Assembly (NCBI RefSeq): GCF_000332645.1
Contig: NZ_AMXN01000005.1
Coordinates: forward strand, 279,180-343,179
From: Bacillus inaquosorum KCTC 13429
GTDB lineage: Bacteria > Bacillota > Bacilli > Bacillales > Bacillaceae
Length of the DNA stretch: 64,000 nucleotides
Direction of reading: 5' to 3'
The notes below the pieces were generated by a model, which had not been told where the DNA came from, searched no databases, and was given only the letters and a program-made list of their open reading frames with translations. Shown in pieces: positions 1 to 11,738 of this stretch. Numbering within the stretch: the stretch's first letter is position 1; every line of letters starts with the position of its first letter. A program made the position numbers and the translations under genes.

Positions 1-1241
1 CCCGTTGTCTTCATATAGAGATACCCTGCGGCTGCCAGAGCTGCCGGATAAAGGAGTGCCCAGCCGCTGAACGTGTAAATCACTGCGCACGCCATAAACG
101 CCCCGAGCGCCATCCACCAGCCTGAATCTCTCCATTTCAGCAGTTTCAGTGCTGCTGCCATTGTACATATGTAAGAGGCAATGAATGCCGCACTCGGCCC
201 TTTTAACAGAGCCGTCAAATCGATTTGAAACAAGCCATGCGCCGCAAGCACTAAGCCAAACACTGCGGCCAGCACTATCAATACACGGATAGGCGTATGT
301 TTTGTCTCACTGAGTTTCCCGAAATATAAGGGGATGTGCCCCTCTCTCGCTAATGCGTATACCATTCGGGAAAAACCCGCAATATTGGCGTGAATGGTGG
401 CGAATGTAATAAACAGTGCTAAACATACCGTTACATATACTCCGCTTTCCCCGGCCCCTTTTGAGATAAGCATCGCAAGCGATGCGATTTCTCCATTCTC
501 TCCATAGGAATGAGTCCCTATCGTCACAAAAGACAGCATGATATACAGCCCTGCTACACAAGCCGCTGCCAAGAACAAGCTGAGCGGGACATCTTTCTCA
601 GGGCGATGAAATTCCTCAGCCAATGGGGTAATCATTTCCCAGCCTACAAAAGAGAAAAAAATCATAACAGAAACAGACCCTGCGGCAGACCAGCCATGCG
701 GAAGTAACGGCTTAAATTCTGCTATCCTGACGTGAGGCAATGACACGGCAATAGAAGCGACAAGCAGAAATACGATGACACAAATGACGAGTGTACTGAT
801 GTTTGCAGATAGTTGAATGCCTCTTATATGAAGCAAAATGGAGACAGCCAGCATGCAACCTGCAATTAAAGTAATCTGCCAATCCGAAGCCTCTGTAACG
901 TAACTGACGTAATGCGCGCCAGTCAAAGCGATGACAGGAACGCCGATCGGAACGGACCCTAACATGATCCAGCCCAAAATCGCTCCGGCTTTTTTCTGAA
1001 AAGCCAGCTGCACATAAGCCGTGATTCCTCCCGCGCTGGGCGCTATTTTCACAAGCCGGGCCAGCGTGCCGACAAGAAGAAAAGATAAGAAAGACATGAA
1101 CACCCAAACAAATAAAGAAGCGGGACCGGCTGCGTCAGCAGTGACAGACGGCAGGATTAATATCCCGCAGCCTAAAACGGCCCCAATCGTTAATGCCGTC
1201 CCTTGAATCCAAGTGATAGAACGCTGCAATTCTGGCAACAT
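1..1241 (-). CDS. yecA: YecA, APC-family amino-acid permease (C-terminus cut by window edge)
   Basis: A reading frame without stops runs from an ATG at 1241 to the left edge (413 codons). It starts with a polar stretch and a first helix containing a GAVLGCGILILPS motif, the usual unwound TM1 glycine motif of amino acid-polyamine-organocation transporters, followed by many hydrophobic helices. AGGAGG lies about 4 bases upstream of the ATG. The protein in B. subtilis 168 is, from memory, about 424 residues, so only some ten residues should be missing. It is divergent from the Lrp-like gene yezC, which may regulate it (inference). The substrate is not known to me. Confidence 0.88.
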   Translation of the reverse strand, partial: MLPELQRSITWIQGTALTIGAVLGCGILILPSVTADAAGPASLFVWVFMSFLSFLLVGTLARLVKIAPSAGGITAYVQLAFQKKAGAILGWIMLGSVPIGVPVIALTGAHYVSYVTEASDWQITLIAGCMLAVSILLHIRGIQLSANISTLVICVIVFLLVASIAVSLPHVRIAEFKPLLPHGWSAAGSVSVMIFFSFVGWEMITPLAEEFHRPEKDVPLSLFLAAACVAGLYIMLSFVTIGTHSYGENGEIASLAMLISKGAGESGVYVTVCLALFITFATIHANIAGFSRMVYALAREGHIPLYFGKLSETKHTPIRVLIVLAAVFGLVLAAHGLFQIDLTALLKGPSAAFIASYICTMAAALKLLKWRDSGWWMALGAFMACAVIYTFSGWALLYPAALAAAGYLYMKTT

Positions 1242-1384
1242 GATGCCTCCTCTTCCGTTGATGGCTTTATTATAGGAAAAATAAGACGGCATCCATATGC
1301 TACAATTAAGTTAAATCAACAGCATCACCTTATGATAAAAGGAATTTTCACGAATTTGCTTAAACATGTAAAGGAGCCAGACAA

Positions 1385-1807
1385 ATGGACGATACAGACC
1401 TTCAAATTCTCTCGCATTTGCAGCGAAATGGCAGATTAACGATGGTTGAGCTGGGAAAGCTTGTCGGACTCAGCTCGCCAAGCGCGGCGGAACGTGTCAG
1501 GAAGCTGGAAGACAGAGGAGTGATTACCGGCTACAGCGCGAATATCTGTTACGAAAAACTAAACAAGCACGTAACGGCTTTTATTCTGATGGAGCCGAAA
1601 AGCTGTAAACACTATGCCGCCTTTGCTGCAGCGCACCCGGATGTGGCAGAAAACCACCGCATTACAGGGATGTACAGCTATGTGACAAAAGTGGTGACAG
1701 AATCAGTACATACGCTTGAAGATTTTATTGACGCTTCGATGGCCCACGGAAAACCGACTACGCTGGTTGTGCTTTCTTCTTCCGCTCACCACCCCGCTTT
1801 TGTATAA
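1385..1807 (+). CDS. yezC: YezC, Lrp/AsnC-family transcriptional regulator
   Basis: This 140-residue protein has the Lrp/AsnC layout. An N-terminal helix-turn-helix lies at about residues 5-45 (LGKLVGLSSPSAAERVRKLE region), followed by a ligand-binding/oligomerisation domain with an alternating beta-alpha pattern. AAAGGAG precedes the ATG. It is separated by 143 bp from divergent permease gene yecA, a typical arrangement for a local regulator of amino-acid transport, so yecA is the likely target (inference). It ends on a terminator shared with the pur operon. Family identity is strong; the effector is unknown. Confidence 0.88.
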   Translation: MDDTDLQILSHLQRNGRLTMVELGKLVGLSSPSAAERVRKLEDRGVITGYSANICYEKLNKHVTAFILMEPKSCKHYAAFAAAHPDVAENHRITGMYSYVTKVVTESVHTLEDFIDASMAHGKPTTLVVLSSSAHHPAFV

Positions 1808-1838
1808 AAAAACCCGCAGCTTAATCTGCGGGTTTTCT
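1806..1838. terminator. Bidirectional terminator between yezC and purD
   Basis: Inverted repeat with arms 1809-1819 and 1826-1836 (11 bp, GC core CCCGCAG) and a 6-base loop, with A and T runs at the two ends. It can stop yezC on the plus strand and the pur operon on the minus strand. Confidence 0.9.
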
Positions 1839-1843
1839 ACATT

Positions 1844-3127
<1,284 letters not shown>

Positions 3128-4666
3128 TTAATGTTTGAAGTGTCTAATGCCGGTGAATACCATGGCAATGCCGTACTCATCCGCTTTTTTGATGGAATCC
3201 TCATCACGTACAGATCCCCCCGGCTGAATGATAGCCGTAACGCCCGCTTTTGCCGCTTCTTCAACAGTATCCGGCATTGGGAAAAATGCATCAGATCCAA
3301 GTGCGCTGCCTTTCGCTTTTTCTCCTGCTTGCTCAATGGCAATTTTCGCTGATCCGACGCGGTTCATTTGGCCTGCTCCAACGCCGACTGTCATGTTGTC
3401 CTTTGTGAGAACGATCGCATTTGATTTCACATGCTTTACGACTTTCCAAGCAAGCTTCAAGTCTTCCCACTCTTGCTCGTTCGGCTCTCTTTTTGTCGGA
3501 ATGCTGATCTCAGCATCATCAAAGCCGTGCATATCTAAATCTTGAATCAGCAGCCCGCCTTGAACGGATGTCAGCTGTTTTTCTTTTTGAACGGCAGCTG
3601 TCACATCAAGCGTCAGCAGACGAAGATTTTTCTTCGCAGTCAGGATGTCAAGCGCTTCTTGGCTGAATGAAGGCGCAATGATGATTTCTAAGAAAATGTT
3701 GTGAAGCGCCTCTGCAGTTGCTTTGTCCACTTCACGGTTCAGCGCGATAATGCCGCCGAAGATAGATGTTTTATCCGCTTCAAATGCTCTGTCAAACGCT
3801 TCTGCGATCGTTTTTCCTGTTCCTACGCCGCAAGGATTCATATGCTTTACGGCAACCGCAGCCGGCTCAGTGAATTCACGAACGATTTGAACTGCTGCAT
3901 CCGCGTCTTTAATGTTGTTGTAAGAAAGCTCTTTTCCGTGGAGCTGTTCTGCTTGCGCAATAGATCCTTTAACAGGAAGCGCGCTTTGGTAGAATGTTGC
4001 TTCCTGATGCGGGTTCTCTCCGTAGCGAAGCGATTGTTTTTTCTCAAATGTTACAGTGAATTGTTCCGGTTCTTTTTCACCGACAACATCTGTCAGATAA
4101 TCAGCGATCAGTGCATCATATGCCGCAGTATGACGGAATACTTTTGCCGCCAGCTCGCGTTTTTTCTGAAGTGATACGCCGCCTTCTTCTTTGATTTGAT
4201 TCAGCACTGGGCTGTAATCCGCCGGATCAACGATAACCGTCACATCCTGATGGTTTTTTGATGCCGCACGCAGCATACCCGGGCCGCCGATGTCGATATT
4301 TTCAATCGCATCTTCATATGTGACATCTTCTTTAGAAATCGTTTCTTTAAATGGATAAAGGTTGACGACAACGAGGTCAATCGGCTGAATCCCGTGTTCA
4401 TTGATCTGCGCCATATGCTCTTCATTGCCGCGAACTGCCAGAAGACCGCCGTGAATATTCGGATGAAGTGTTTTTAGCCGTCCGTCCATAATTTCAGGAA
4501 AGCCTGTCACTTCAGAAATTCCGATGACATTCACACCGTTTTCTTGAAGAAGCTTTTTCGTTCCGCCTGTTGAAATGACTTCAACGCCAAGCTCTGTCAG
4601 TTCTTTTACAAAAGGAACGAGATTTGTTTTATCTGAAACACTGATTAATGCACGTTTAATGGTCAT
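3128..4666 (-). CDS. purH: Bifunctional AICAR transformylase / IMP cyclohydrolase
   Basis: A 512-residue PurH performing the last two steps of IMP synthesis: formylation of AICAR with 10-formyl-THF, then ring closure. The N-terminal methylglyoxal-synthase-like cyclohydrolase domain (about 1-145) contains GGTKKLL; the C-terminal transformylase carries KHMNPCGVG (about residue 270). The ATG overlaps the purN stop by 4 bp, implying translational coupling. AGAGGTG precedes the start. The length is standard. Confidence 0.97.
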   Translation of the reverse strand: MTIKRALISVSDKTNLVPFVKELTELGVEVISTGGTKKLLQENGVNVIGISEVTGFPEIMDGRLKTLHPNIHGGLLAVRGNEEHMAQINEHGIQPIDLVVVNLYPFKETISKEDVTYEDAIENIDIGGPGMLRAASKNHQDVTVIVDPADYSPVLNQIKEEGGVSLQKKRELAAKVFRHTAAYDALIADYLTDVVGEKEPEQFTVTFEKKQSLRYGENPHQEATFYQSALPVKGSIAQAEQLHGKELSYNNIKDADAAVQIVREFTEPAAVAVKHMNPCGVGTGKTIAEAFDRAFEADKTSIFGGIIALNREVDKATAEALHNIFLEIIIAPSFSQEALDILTAKKNLRLLTLDVTAAVQKEKQLTSVQGGLLIQDLDMHGFDDAEISIPTKREPNEQEWEDLKLAWKVVKHVKSNAIVLTKDNMTVGVGAGQMNRVGSAKIAIEQAGEKAKGSALGSDAFFPMPDTVEEAAKAGVTAIIQPGGSVRDEDSIKKADEYGIAMVFTGIRHFKH

Positions 4667-5250
4667 GCCTTTTCACCTCTGTTATTTAATCCTAATAGCT
4701 GTTTAATCACAATCGGATACCATTTATGCTCAAGCTTGTGAATCCGCTGTTCGATTGTTTCCAATGTATCGTGTTCGTCAATTTCGATTGCCTTTTGAGC
4801 GATGATCGGGCCTGTATCCATTCCTTCATCGACATAATGCACGGTGATTCCGGCAACCTTCACACCCGCGCGGTACGCCTGCCCGACTGCATCAATCCCA
4901 GGAAACGCGGGAAGAAGCGACGGGTGAATGTTGATGATTTTTCCTCCGTATGCCTGAAGCAGCGTGTCACCGATCAGCCTCATATATCCGGCAAGAACAA
5001 TCAATTCAACGTCATGAAGGCGAAGCTGTTCAATAATGGCCCGTTCAAATGCGGCCTTGTTTTCATAAGACTTCGGCTCAAATGCAAAGGATGGAATATG
5101 GAACGTTTCCGCCCGTTCGATGACTTTCGCCTGCGGTTTATCGCAAACGAGGAGCGATACGGACGCATCCCAGTTCTCCTCTTTCAAACGCGTGACGATG
5201 GCTTCGAAGTTTGAACCGTTTCCGGATGCAAATACCGCAAACTTTTTCAT
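4663..5250 (-). CDS. purN: Phosphoribosylglycinamide formyltransferase (folate-dependent)
   Basis: A 195-residue PurN that converts GAR to FGAR using 10-formyl-THF. The phosphate-binding [11 protein letters not shown] motif is at residues 8-18 and the catalytic Asn-His-Asp set is visible in [12 protein letters not shown] and [10 protein letters not shown]. It overlaps purM by 4 bp at its start and purH by 4 bp at its end. No formate-dependent PurT gene is present in the window. Confidence 0.97.
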   Translation of the reverse strand: MKKFAVFASGNGSNFEAIVTRLKEENWDASVSLLVCDKPQAKVIERAETFHIPSFAFEPKSYENKAAFERAIIEQLRLHDVELIVLAGYMRLIGDTLLQAYGGKIINIHPSLLPAFPGIDAVGQAYRAGVKVAGITVHYVDEGMDTGPIIAQKAIEIDEHDTLETIEQRIHKLEHKWYPIVIKQLLGLNNRGEKA

Positions 5251-6287
5251 GAAAGTGCCGCACCGCCGAATGTGACGCCTTCTCCTTGTTTCACACGCCC
5301 GATCAAATAGGCTTTTTCGCCATGGCTTTCAAGCGTTCCGATCACATCCGTCAGATGCTCTTCTTTGACTGCCAAAACAAAGCCGATCCCCATATTAAAG
5401 ACGTTGAACATGTCTTCTTCCTTCAGCTTGCCATACTCTTGCAGGAAAGAGAAAATTGGCGGGATCGGCCATGAGCCGTTATCGATTTCCGCACTTAAGC
5501 CTTCTGGAAGCATGCGCGGGATATTTTCGATGAATCCTCCGCCTGTCACGTGCGCCATGCCGTCGACTTTTCCGCTTTTCACCGCCGCAAGCACAGGCTT
5601 CACGTAAATTCTTGTCGGTTCAAGCAACTCCTCGCCAAGGGGGCGGTCAAACGGTTCGTATGTTTTATCAAGATCCAGCTCCGCATCCTCCAAAAGCACT
5701 TTTCTGACAAGGGAAAATCCGTTGCTGTGAAGGCCGCTGGAGCTCAGGCCGATCAAAAGATGACCTTCTTTGATGTTTTCTCCAGTCACGATTTCGTCCT
5801 TTTCCGCCACTCCGACTGAGAAACCGGCAATATCGTATTCATCAGCTGTATATAGTCCCGGCATTTCAGCAGTCTCGCCGCCAACTAAGGCTGAACCTGA
5901 CTGCTCACAGCCGTCTGCTACACCTTGTACGATCTGCTCAATTTTCACAGGGTCCGCTTTGCCGACCGCTAAATAATCAAGGAAAAACAGCGGTTCTGCA
6001 CCTTGTGCCAGCACATCATTGACACACATTGCAACAGCGTCCACGCCAATCGTGTCATGCTTATCCATGGAAAAAGCTAGCTTTAATTTTGTGCCGACAC
6101 CGTCCGTTCCCGAAATTAAAACAGGTTTTTGATAAGAAAGCTCAGACAGGTCAAACATGCCGCCAAAACCGCCAAGGCTGCCCATAACGCCAAGCCGTTT
6201 TGTGCGCTCCACATGTTTTTTCATTCGTTTTACAGCTTCATATCCGGCTTCGATGTCAACTCCTGCGTTTTTATATGCTTCAGACAT
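5247..6287 (-). CDS. purM: AIR synthetase (phosphoribosylformylglycinamidine cyclo-ligase)
   Basis: A 346-residue PurM that closes the imidazole ring (FGAM to AIR). The motifs [12 protein letters not shown] and [11 protein letters not shown] are typical of the PurM/ThiL ATP-binding fold. An in-frame GTG at 6296 gives a longer frame, but it lies inside the Shine-Dalgarno AAAGGAG, so the ATG at 6287 (MSEAYKNAG) is the start. It opens the third block of the operon (purMNHD), about 100 bp and one hairpin after purF. Confidence 0.96.
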   Translation of the reverse strand: MSEAYKNAGVDIEAGYEAVKRMKKHVERTKRLGVMGSLGGFGGMFDLSELSYQKPVLISGTDGVGTKLKLAFSMDKHDTIGVDAVAMCVNDVLAQGAEPLFFLDYLAVGKADPVKIEQIVQGVADGCEQSGSALVGGETAEMPGLYTADEYDIAGFSVGVAEKDEIVTGENIKEGHLLIGLSSSGLHSNGFSLVRKVLLEDAELDLDKTYEPFDRPLGEELLEPTRIYVKPVLAAVKSGKVDGMAHVTGGGFIENIPRMLPEGLSAEIDNGSWPIPPIFSFLQEYGKLKEEDMFNVFNMGIGFVLAVKEEHLTDVIGTLESHGEKAYLIGRVKQGEGVTFGGAALS

Positions 6288-6345
6288 CCTATTCACTCCT
6301 TTAAGGCGCTTTTCAAAATATCTCCCCGAACGAGGGCAGAATGAG

Positions 6346-6371
6346 AAAGGCAGCCGAACTGCGCTGCCTTT
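6346..6371 (-). other. Intercistronic hairpin between purF and purM
   Basis: Perfect 9-bp inverted repeat (arms 6346-6354 and 6363-6371, AAAGGCAGC) in the 100-bp gap after the purF stop. On the minus strand it is followed by CTCATT rather than a long U tract, so it would be at most a weak terminator. It more likely protects or marks an mRNA segment boundary (inference). Confidence 0.7.
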
Positions 6372-6387
6372 ATGTCATTTTCAAGTT

Positions 6388-7818
6388 TTATTTGGTTAAT
6401 ACCGCTTCTTTTACATGAGGAAGCACTGTATCCTGGTAAATTTCAGTCGGATATTTCCCTGTAAAGCAAGCGAGACACTGTCCGCAATTAGAGTCATCGT
6501 ATTTTCTGCCAATGCCTTTCAGCAGCCCTTCCACACTCAAAAATGAGAGAGTGTCGGCTCCGATTTCCTGACGGATTTCTTCAACAGAATGGGAAGACGC
6601 GATCAGTTCTTCATGTGTGGACGTATCAATGCCGTAAAAGCACGGATGAGCGATTGGCGGTGAACTGATTTTGACATGCACCTCTGTCGCACCCGCTTCT
6701 CTGAGCATCGTGACAATCCGGCGGCTTGTTGTTCCACGCACGATAGAGTCATCCACCATGACGACGCGTTTGCCTTCCACAACCCCGCGCACCGCAGACA
6801 GCTTCATTCTGACGCCTTGCTCGCGCAGAGCCTGAGACGGCTGAATAAACGTTCTGCCGACATAGCGGTTTTTGATTAAGCCAAGCTCGTACGGGATGCC
6901 TGTTGCTTCTGCATAGCCGATTGCCGCAGAAATACTGGAATCCGGAACCCCTGTTACGACGTCAGCTTCAACTGCTGATTCCTGAGCCAGCATTTTCCCG
7001 AGGTTTTTACGCGCACTGTGCACGTTAATGCCGTCAATGTTGCTGTCAGGCCTTGAGAAATAAATGTACTCCATGCTGCAAATGGAACGGTTGATATTCA
7101 TGGAAAAACGCTCTGATTTCATGCCTTCATCATTGATGATCAGCATTTCGCCCGGTTCTACCTCACGAAGATACGTTGCGCCGACCACATCAAATGCGCA
7201 TGTTTCTGATGCGACAACATAAGCATCACCCATCATTCCGATTGACAGCGGTCTAAGCCCGTTCGGGTCAAGCGCGACAATCATTTCTGTTTCGGTCATG
7301 ATCAAGAACGCGTAAGCGCCTTTCAGCATGGAAAGCGAGTTTTTAATTTGATCCTTCAGCGTGAAGTGGCCGCTTCTTTTGATCAGGTGAGCCAAAACCT
7401 CTGTGTCCGAAGAGGTTTGAAAAATGCTCCCTTGATTTTCAAGCTGCTGCTTCAGCTGAGTGGCATTGACGAGATTTCCGTTATGGGCAAGCGCCAGGCT
7501 GCCGTTGTTTTGGGACCGGAAGAGGAGCGGCTGAACATTTTCATATCCGCCGCCTCCAGCCGTCGCGTACCGAACGTGCCCGATTGCGCCTTTCCCCTTT
7601 ACTTTGCTGAGCTCGCCGTTTTGAAACACTTCAGTGATCAGGCCTTGGCCTTTGTGCGCCGTCAGTTTTTCACCGTCAGTTGCGACAATTCCCGCGCCCT
7701 CCTGTCCTCTGTGCTGGAGGCTGTGGAGGCCGTAATATGTGATTTGCGGGGCTTCTTCATGTCCCCAAATCCCAAAAACGCCGCATTCTTCATTTAAGCC
7801 TTTGATTTCAGCAAGCAT
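6388..7818 (-). CDS. purF: Glutamine PRPP amidotransferase
   Basis: A 476-residue PurF, the first committed enzyme of purine synthesis. It carries an 11-residue propeptide ending in Glu-Glu before the N-terminal-nucleophile Cys12 ([11 protein letters not shown]), as in the known processed Bacillus enzyme. The PRPP motif [14 protein letters not shown] is at about 345-358, and the C-terminal CGQC contributes [4Fe-4S] ligands. The longer frame from 7836 starts inside the ribosome-binding site GGAAAGGAG, so the ATG at 7818 is preferred. It overlaps purL by 25 bp and ends the second operon block. Confidence 0.97.
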   Translation of the reverse strand: MLAEIKGLNEECGVFGIWGHEEAPQITYYGLHSLQHRGQEGAGIVATDGEKLTAHKGQGLITEVFQNGELSKVKGKGAIGHVRYATAGGGGYENVQPLLFRSQNNGSLALAHNGNLVNATQLKQQLENQGSIFQTSSDTEVLAHLIKRSGHFTLKDQIKNSLSMLKGAYAFLIMTETEMIVALDPNGLRPLSIGMMGDAYVVASETCAFDVVGATYLREVEPGEMLIINDEGMKSERFSMNINRSICSMEYIYFSRPDSNIDGINVHSARKNLGKMLAQESAVEADVVTGVPDSSISAAIGYAEATGIPYELGLIKNRYVGRTFIQPSQALREQGVRMKLSAVRGVVEGKRVVMVDDSIVRGTTSRRIVTMLREAGATEVHVKISSPPIAHPCFYGIDTSTHEELIASSHSVEEIRQEIGADTLSFLSVEGLLKGIGRKYDDSNCGQCLACFTGKYPTEIYQDTVLPHVKEAVLTK

Positions 7819-10022
7819 GGGATAGCTCCTTTCCATGCGCGCTCAAGCTCTTTCGTTTGCGCATGAATCAATTGTTGTCCGTCTTGGTTTTGAATCGCCA
7901 GAAGTCCGTCAGCTGTTACCTCACCGATATGAACCGCATCTTTCACCGCTGCTTCAAACGCTGCTTGATGTTCTTTTTTCACAGAAACAACAAAGCGGGA
8001 TTGAGATTCAGAGAATAATAACGCTGCCTCTCCTTCAACAGTCACGTTTGCGCCAAGGTTTTCCGTCGTCATGACACTTTCTGCAATCGCTACGCCTAAG
8101 CCGCCTTCAGACACATCATGTGCAGATTGAACGAAGCCTTTTTTAATCGCGCCAAGTAGCGCTCTTTGGCGTGACAGCTCTACATCAAGATCGATTTGCG
8201 GCGCTTTGCCGTAAATGCTGCCTTCTGTCATTTTTTGCAGCTCACTACCAGCAAACTCAGGTTTTGTTTCACCGATCACGTAAACGAGATCTCCCGCTTG
8301 TTTGAAATGCTGTGTTGTAATGTGTGCTGTATCTTCAATTAAGCCGACCATGCCGATAACAGGTGTCGGGTAGATCGCTGTGCCGTTTGATTCGTTATAA
8401 AGCGATACGTTTCCGCCGATAACCGGTGTGCTGAGAACATTGCACGCCTCACTGATGCCGTCAGCCGCTTTTTCGATCTGCCAGAAGATTTCCGGTTTCT
8501 CCGGGTTTCCGAAGTTAAGGTTATCTGTGACGGCAAGCGGTTCTGCACCTGAGCAAATGATGTTGCGCGCTGCTTCAGCGACAGCGATTTTTCCGCCGAC
8601 TTCAGGATCAAGATAGAGATAACGGGCATTACAATCTGTCGTCATCGCCAGCGCCTTTTTCGTTCCGCGGATTCTGAGAACACCTGCGTCAGACCCAGGA
8701 GCGACAACTGTATTCGTCCGCACCATGTAGTCATACTGATCGTAAACCCATTCTTTACTTGCGATCGTAGGCTGCTGGAGGAGGGCCTTCAGCGTTTCAT
8801 TGGCATCATCAATTTGAGGAGCCGGAACGTCTGTCTCTAAAAACTCGCGGTAGTAAGCAGGCTCTTGAGAAGGCTTGTGGTAAACCGGTGCTTCTTCTGC
8901 CAAGGCATCAACAGGCAGCTCGCACACTACCTCTCCTTTATGTGTCAGGCGAAGCATTTTATCATCTGTCACACGTCCGACAGAAACCGCTTCAAGATCG
9001 TACTTGTCAAAAATATCGATGATTTCCTGCTCACGTCCGCGTTCGATAACCAAAAGCATCCGTTCCTGTGATTCAGAAAGCATCATTTCATAAGCGGTCA
9101 TGCCTGTTTCACGCTGAGGAATCAGGTCAAGATTCATCTCAATACCAGAACCGGCTTTACTTGCCATTTCGGCACTTGAGCTTGTTAAACCGGCAGCTCC
9201 CATATCCTGAATGCCGACTAACGCATCACATTGGATGACTTCCAGACATGCTTCAAGCAAAAGCTTCTCCATAAACGGGTCGCCCACTTGAACAGCAGAG
9301 CGTTTTTCTTCAGACGAATCAGACATTTCTTCAGAAGCAAACGTAGCGCCGTGGATTCCGTCACGCCCTGTTTTCGCTCCTACGTACATCACTGTGTTGC
9401 CGACACCCTTTGCCTGGCCTTTTTTGATGTCTTCATGATTAATTAATCCGACGCACATTGCGTTGACGAGCGGATTTCCTTCATAGCTGCTGTCAAACTG
9501 CACTTCTCCGCCGACTGTCGGGATCCCGATACAGTTGCCGTATCCGGCGATTCCCGCTACTACTTCTTCAAACAAGTACTTCACGCGCGGTGAAGTCAGT
9601 TCACCAAATCGAAGAGAGTTCAATACAGCGATTGGACGGGCACCCATTGAGAATACGTCACGGATAATGCCGCCTACGCCAGTCGCAGCGCCTTGGTAAG
9701 GTTCGAGAGCTGATGGGTGGTTATGTGATTCAATTTTGAACACAACCGCTTGGTTATCACCGATATCAACGATTCCGGCGCCTTCCCCCGGACCTTGCAG
9801 CACGCGCTCTCCGCTTGTCGGGAATTTACGCAGAATCGGCTTTGAGTTTTTGTAGCTGCAATGCTCTGACCACATGACAGAAAAAATCCCGATTTCTGTG
9901 TAGTTCGGCAATCTTCCAAGAATGGATTCAATCAATGCAAACTCATCATCACTGACACCCATTTGCTGATACAGTTTCTCTTCTTTTATTTGTTCTTTAC
10001 TTGGTTCAAGCAGTAGTGACAT
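7794..10022 (-). CDS. purL: FGAM synthetase large (synthetase) subunit
   Basis: A 742-residue small-type PurL, which works with PurS and PurQ to turn FGAR into FGAM. Two tandem PurM-like halves are visible; [19 protein letters not shown] and [10 protein letters not shown] are family motifs. Unlike the large enterobacterial enzyme it has no fused glutaminase, which is supplied by purQ next door. It overlaps purQ by 17 bp and purF by 25 bp. Confidence 0.97.
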   Translation of the reverse strand: MSLLLEPSKEQIKEEKLYQQMGVSDDEFALIESILGRLPNYTEIGIFSVMWSEHCSYKNSKPILRKFPTSGERVLQGPGEGAGIVDIGDNQAVVFKIESHNHPSALEPYQGAATGVGGIIRDVFSMGARPIAVLNSLRFGELTSPRVKYLFEEVVAGIAGYGNCIGIPTVGGEVQFDSSYEGNPLVNAMCVGLINHEDIKKGQAKGVGNTVMYVGAKTGRDGIHGATFASEEMSDSSEEKRSAVQVGDPFMEKLLLEACLEVIQCDALVGIQDMGAAGLTSSSAEMASKAGSGIEMNLDLIPQRETGMTAYEMMLSESQERMLLVIERGREQEIIDIFDKYDLEAVSVGRVTDDKMLRLTHKGEVVCELPVDALAEEAPVYHKPSQEPAYYREFLETDVPAPQIDDANETLKALLQQPTIASKEWVYDQYDYMVRTNTVVAPGSDAGVLRIRGTKKALAMTTDCNARYLYLDPEVGGKIAVAEAARNIICSGAEPLAVTDNLNFGNPEKPEIFWQIEKAADGISEACNVLSTPVIGGNVSLYNESNGTAIYPTPVIGMVGLIEDTAHITTQHFKQAGDLVYVIGETKPEFAGSELQKMTEGSIYGKAPQIDLDVELSRQRALLGAIKKGFVQSAHDVSEGGLGVAIAESVMTTENLGANVTVEGEAALLFSESQSRFVVSVKKEHQAAFEAAVKDAVHIGEVTADGLLAIQNQDGQQLIHAQTKELERAWKGAIPCLLKSKA

Positions 10023-10689
10023 GAGTTTCCCTCCAATTTTTCACGATAGACTGAAATAATTTAAGACCGTCGGCGCTTCCAAGCAGTTCATCGACCGCGC
10101 GCTCAGGGTGAGGCATCATGCCTAATACGTTGCCTTTCTCATTCACGACACCGGCAATGTCGCTGACACTTCCGTTAATATTGGAGCCGTATGTGAAAGC
10201 AATTTGATTGTTTTCTTTCAATGAAGCAAGCGTTTCGTCATCACAGTAGAAATTTCCTTCTCCATGGGCAACCGGGATTGTAATCGATTGTCCCTTTTCA
10301 TAGGAAGATGTGAATAATGTTTTGTCGTTCTGCACAATTAATTCAACCGGACGGCAAATGAACTTCAAATCTTTGTTGCGTCTCATTGCGCCTGGCAGAA
10401 GGCCAAGCTCCTGTAAAATCTGGAATCCATTGCAGACGCCAAGAACAGGTTTTCCTTCAGCCGCCGCCTGTTTGACAGCTGGCATAATATTCGCAAATCG
10501 GGCGATAGCGCCGCATCTCAAGTAGTCGCCGTAAGAAAATCCTCCCGGGATTAATACGCCGTCGAAGCCGTCAAGGCTTGTTTCCTCATGCCAGACGTAT
10601 TCCACTTCATGGCCGAGCTCATCCTTTACAGCATGATACATATCGATATCACAGTTGGAGCCGGGTAACACAATCACCGCAAATTTCAC
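10006..10689 (-). CDS. purQ: FGAM synthetase glutaminase subunit
   Basis: A 227-residue class I glutamine amidotransferase providing ammonia to PurL. The nucleophile Cys sits in [10 protein letters not shown] (about residue 86) and the His/Glu pair in [11 protein letters not shown] near the C-terminus. The GTG start overlaps the purS stop in a GTGA junction. The length is normal for the stand-alone PurQ type. Confidence 0.97.
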   Translation of the reverse strand: MKFAVIVLPGSNCDIDMYHAVKDELGHEVEYVWHEETSLDGFDGVLIPGGFSYGDYLRCGAIARFANIMPAVKQAAAEGKPVLGVCNGFQILQELGLLPGAMRRNKDLKFICRPVELIVQNDKTLFTSSYEKGQSITIPVAHGEGNFYCDDETLASLKENNQIAFTYGSNINGSVSDIAGVVNEKGNVLGMMPHPERAVDELLGSADGLKLFQSIVKNWRETHVTTA

Positions 10690-10940
10690 TGTGCGACTAC
10701 CTCCTCAACCTCGTATCTGTAATCTTCAATCACTGTATTCGCAAGAAGTTTTTCGCACATTTCTTTTACGAGCGCGTCAAGATCACGGTCTGATTTTTCA
10801 ATGGTAAGCTCCATGTATTTCCCGATGCGCACATCTTGAACCTCGTTGTAAGTCATACTGTGCAAGGCATGCTGGACAGCGCTCCCTTGTGGATCTAGTA
10901 CACTTTCTTTTAAGCTGACATAAATTTTTACTTTATACAT
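10686..10940 (-). CDS. purS: FGAM synthetase PurS subunit
   Basis: An 84-residue PurS, the small protein that bridges PurL and PurQ. The sequence ([19 protein letters not shown] start, here [15 protein letters not shown], and IGKYMEL) is characteristic. It overlaps purC by 8 bp and purQ by 4 bp, fitting equimolar production of the complex. Confidence 0.96.
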   Translation of the reverse strand: MYKVKIYVSLKESVLDPQGSAVQHALHSMTYNEVQDVRIGKYMELTIEKSDRDLDALVKEMCEKLLANTVIEDYRYEVEEVVAQ

Positions 10941-11658
10941 GATGAATGCCTCCCAGTCTTTTGAAAATCTCTTCGTATGCGTCGGTTAAGCTTCCCAGAT
11001 TGCGTCTGAATAAATCTTTGTCCAGCTTTTCGTTCGTGTCTTTATCCCACAAGCGGCATGTGTCAGGTGAAATTTCATCCGCCAAAAGCACTTGCCCGTC
11101 TGCATCTAGACCGAATTCAAGCTTGAAATCTATTAATCTGACATGACAATCGTCAAAAATGGTTTGAAGCTCTTCATTTACTGTTTTTGTAATGGACTTA
11201 ATGGTTTCTACCTGTTCAGGAGTCGCCGCTTTTAAGAGCCAAATATGATCTTCTGTGATGAGCGGATCACCCAGCGCGTCATCCTTGTAGTAAAACTCGA
11301 TAATCGGCTGTTCAAGCTCCGTGCCTTCTGGAATGCCGAGACGTTTGGACATGCTTCCTGCCACAACATTTCTGACGACGACTTCAAGCGGCACAATCGT
11401 TACCTTTTTAATGAGCTGCTCTGTTTCTGAAATGCGCTCGATAAAATGGTTGTTAATGCCTTTAGCATGAAGGTGTTTGAAAATTAAGCTTGAAATCTCG
11501 TTATTTAAGCGCCCTTTCCCGCTGATTTCTGCTTTTTTCTCGCCGTTAAAGGCAGTGGCGGAGTCTTTATACACGACATACAGCGTGTTTTCGTCATCGG
11601 TTTTGTAGATCTTTTTTGCTTTTCCTTCGTATAAAAGTTCTTTTTTCACAATATTCAC
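10933..11658 (-). CDS. purC: SAICAR synthetase
   Basis: A 241-residue PurC that joins CAIR and aspartate. The N-terminal ELLYEGKAKKIY and the LIDFKLEFG and EISPDTCRLWD motifs are diagnostic. A longer frame starts at 11694, but a GTG at 11658 lies 8 bases after TAGGAGG and gives the normal length. It opens the second operon block purCSQLF, after the hairpin that follows purB. Confidence 0.96.
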   Translation of the reverse strand: MNIVKKELLYEGKAKKIYKTDDENTLYVVYKDSATAFNGEKKAEISGKGRLNNEISSLIFKHLHAKGINNHFIERISETEQLIKKVTIVPLEVVVRNVVAGSMSKRLGIPEGTELEQPIIEFYYKDDALGDPLITEDHIWLLKAATPEQVETIKSITKTVNEELQTIFDDCHVRLIDFKLEFGLDADGQVLLADEISPDTCRLWDKDTNEKLDKDLFRRNLGSLTDAYEEIFKRLGGIHHV

Positions 11659-11703
11659 GGAAGGCCTCCTAATCCGAATGTTGGGAATTTTCAAACTGCG
11701 GCG

Positions 11704-11738
11704 GCATAGAAGAAGCCGCCTAACAGCTTCTTCTATGC
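11704..11738 (-). other. Intercistronic hairpin at the purB stop codon
   Basis: Perfect 13-bp inverted repeat, arms 11704-11716 and 11726-11738 (GCATAGAAGAAGC) with a 9-base loop. It begins on the purB stop codon and sits in the 74-bp purB-purC gap. No U run follows, so it is not a standard terminator; RNA processing or 3'-end protection of the purEKB segment is possible (inference). Confidence 0.75.

Noticed and set aside
1..1107. Several short frames that suggested a broken gene at the left edge
   Set aside because: They are shadows; the true frame of yecA runs open from 1241 to the window edge without a stop.
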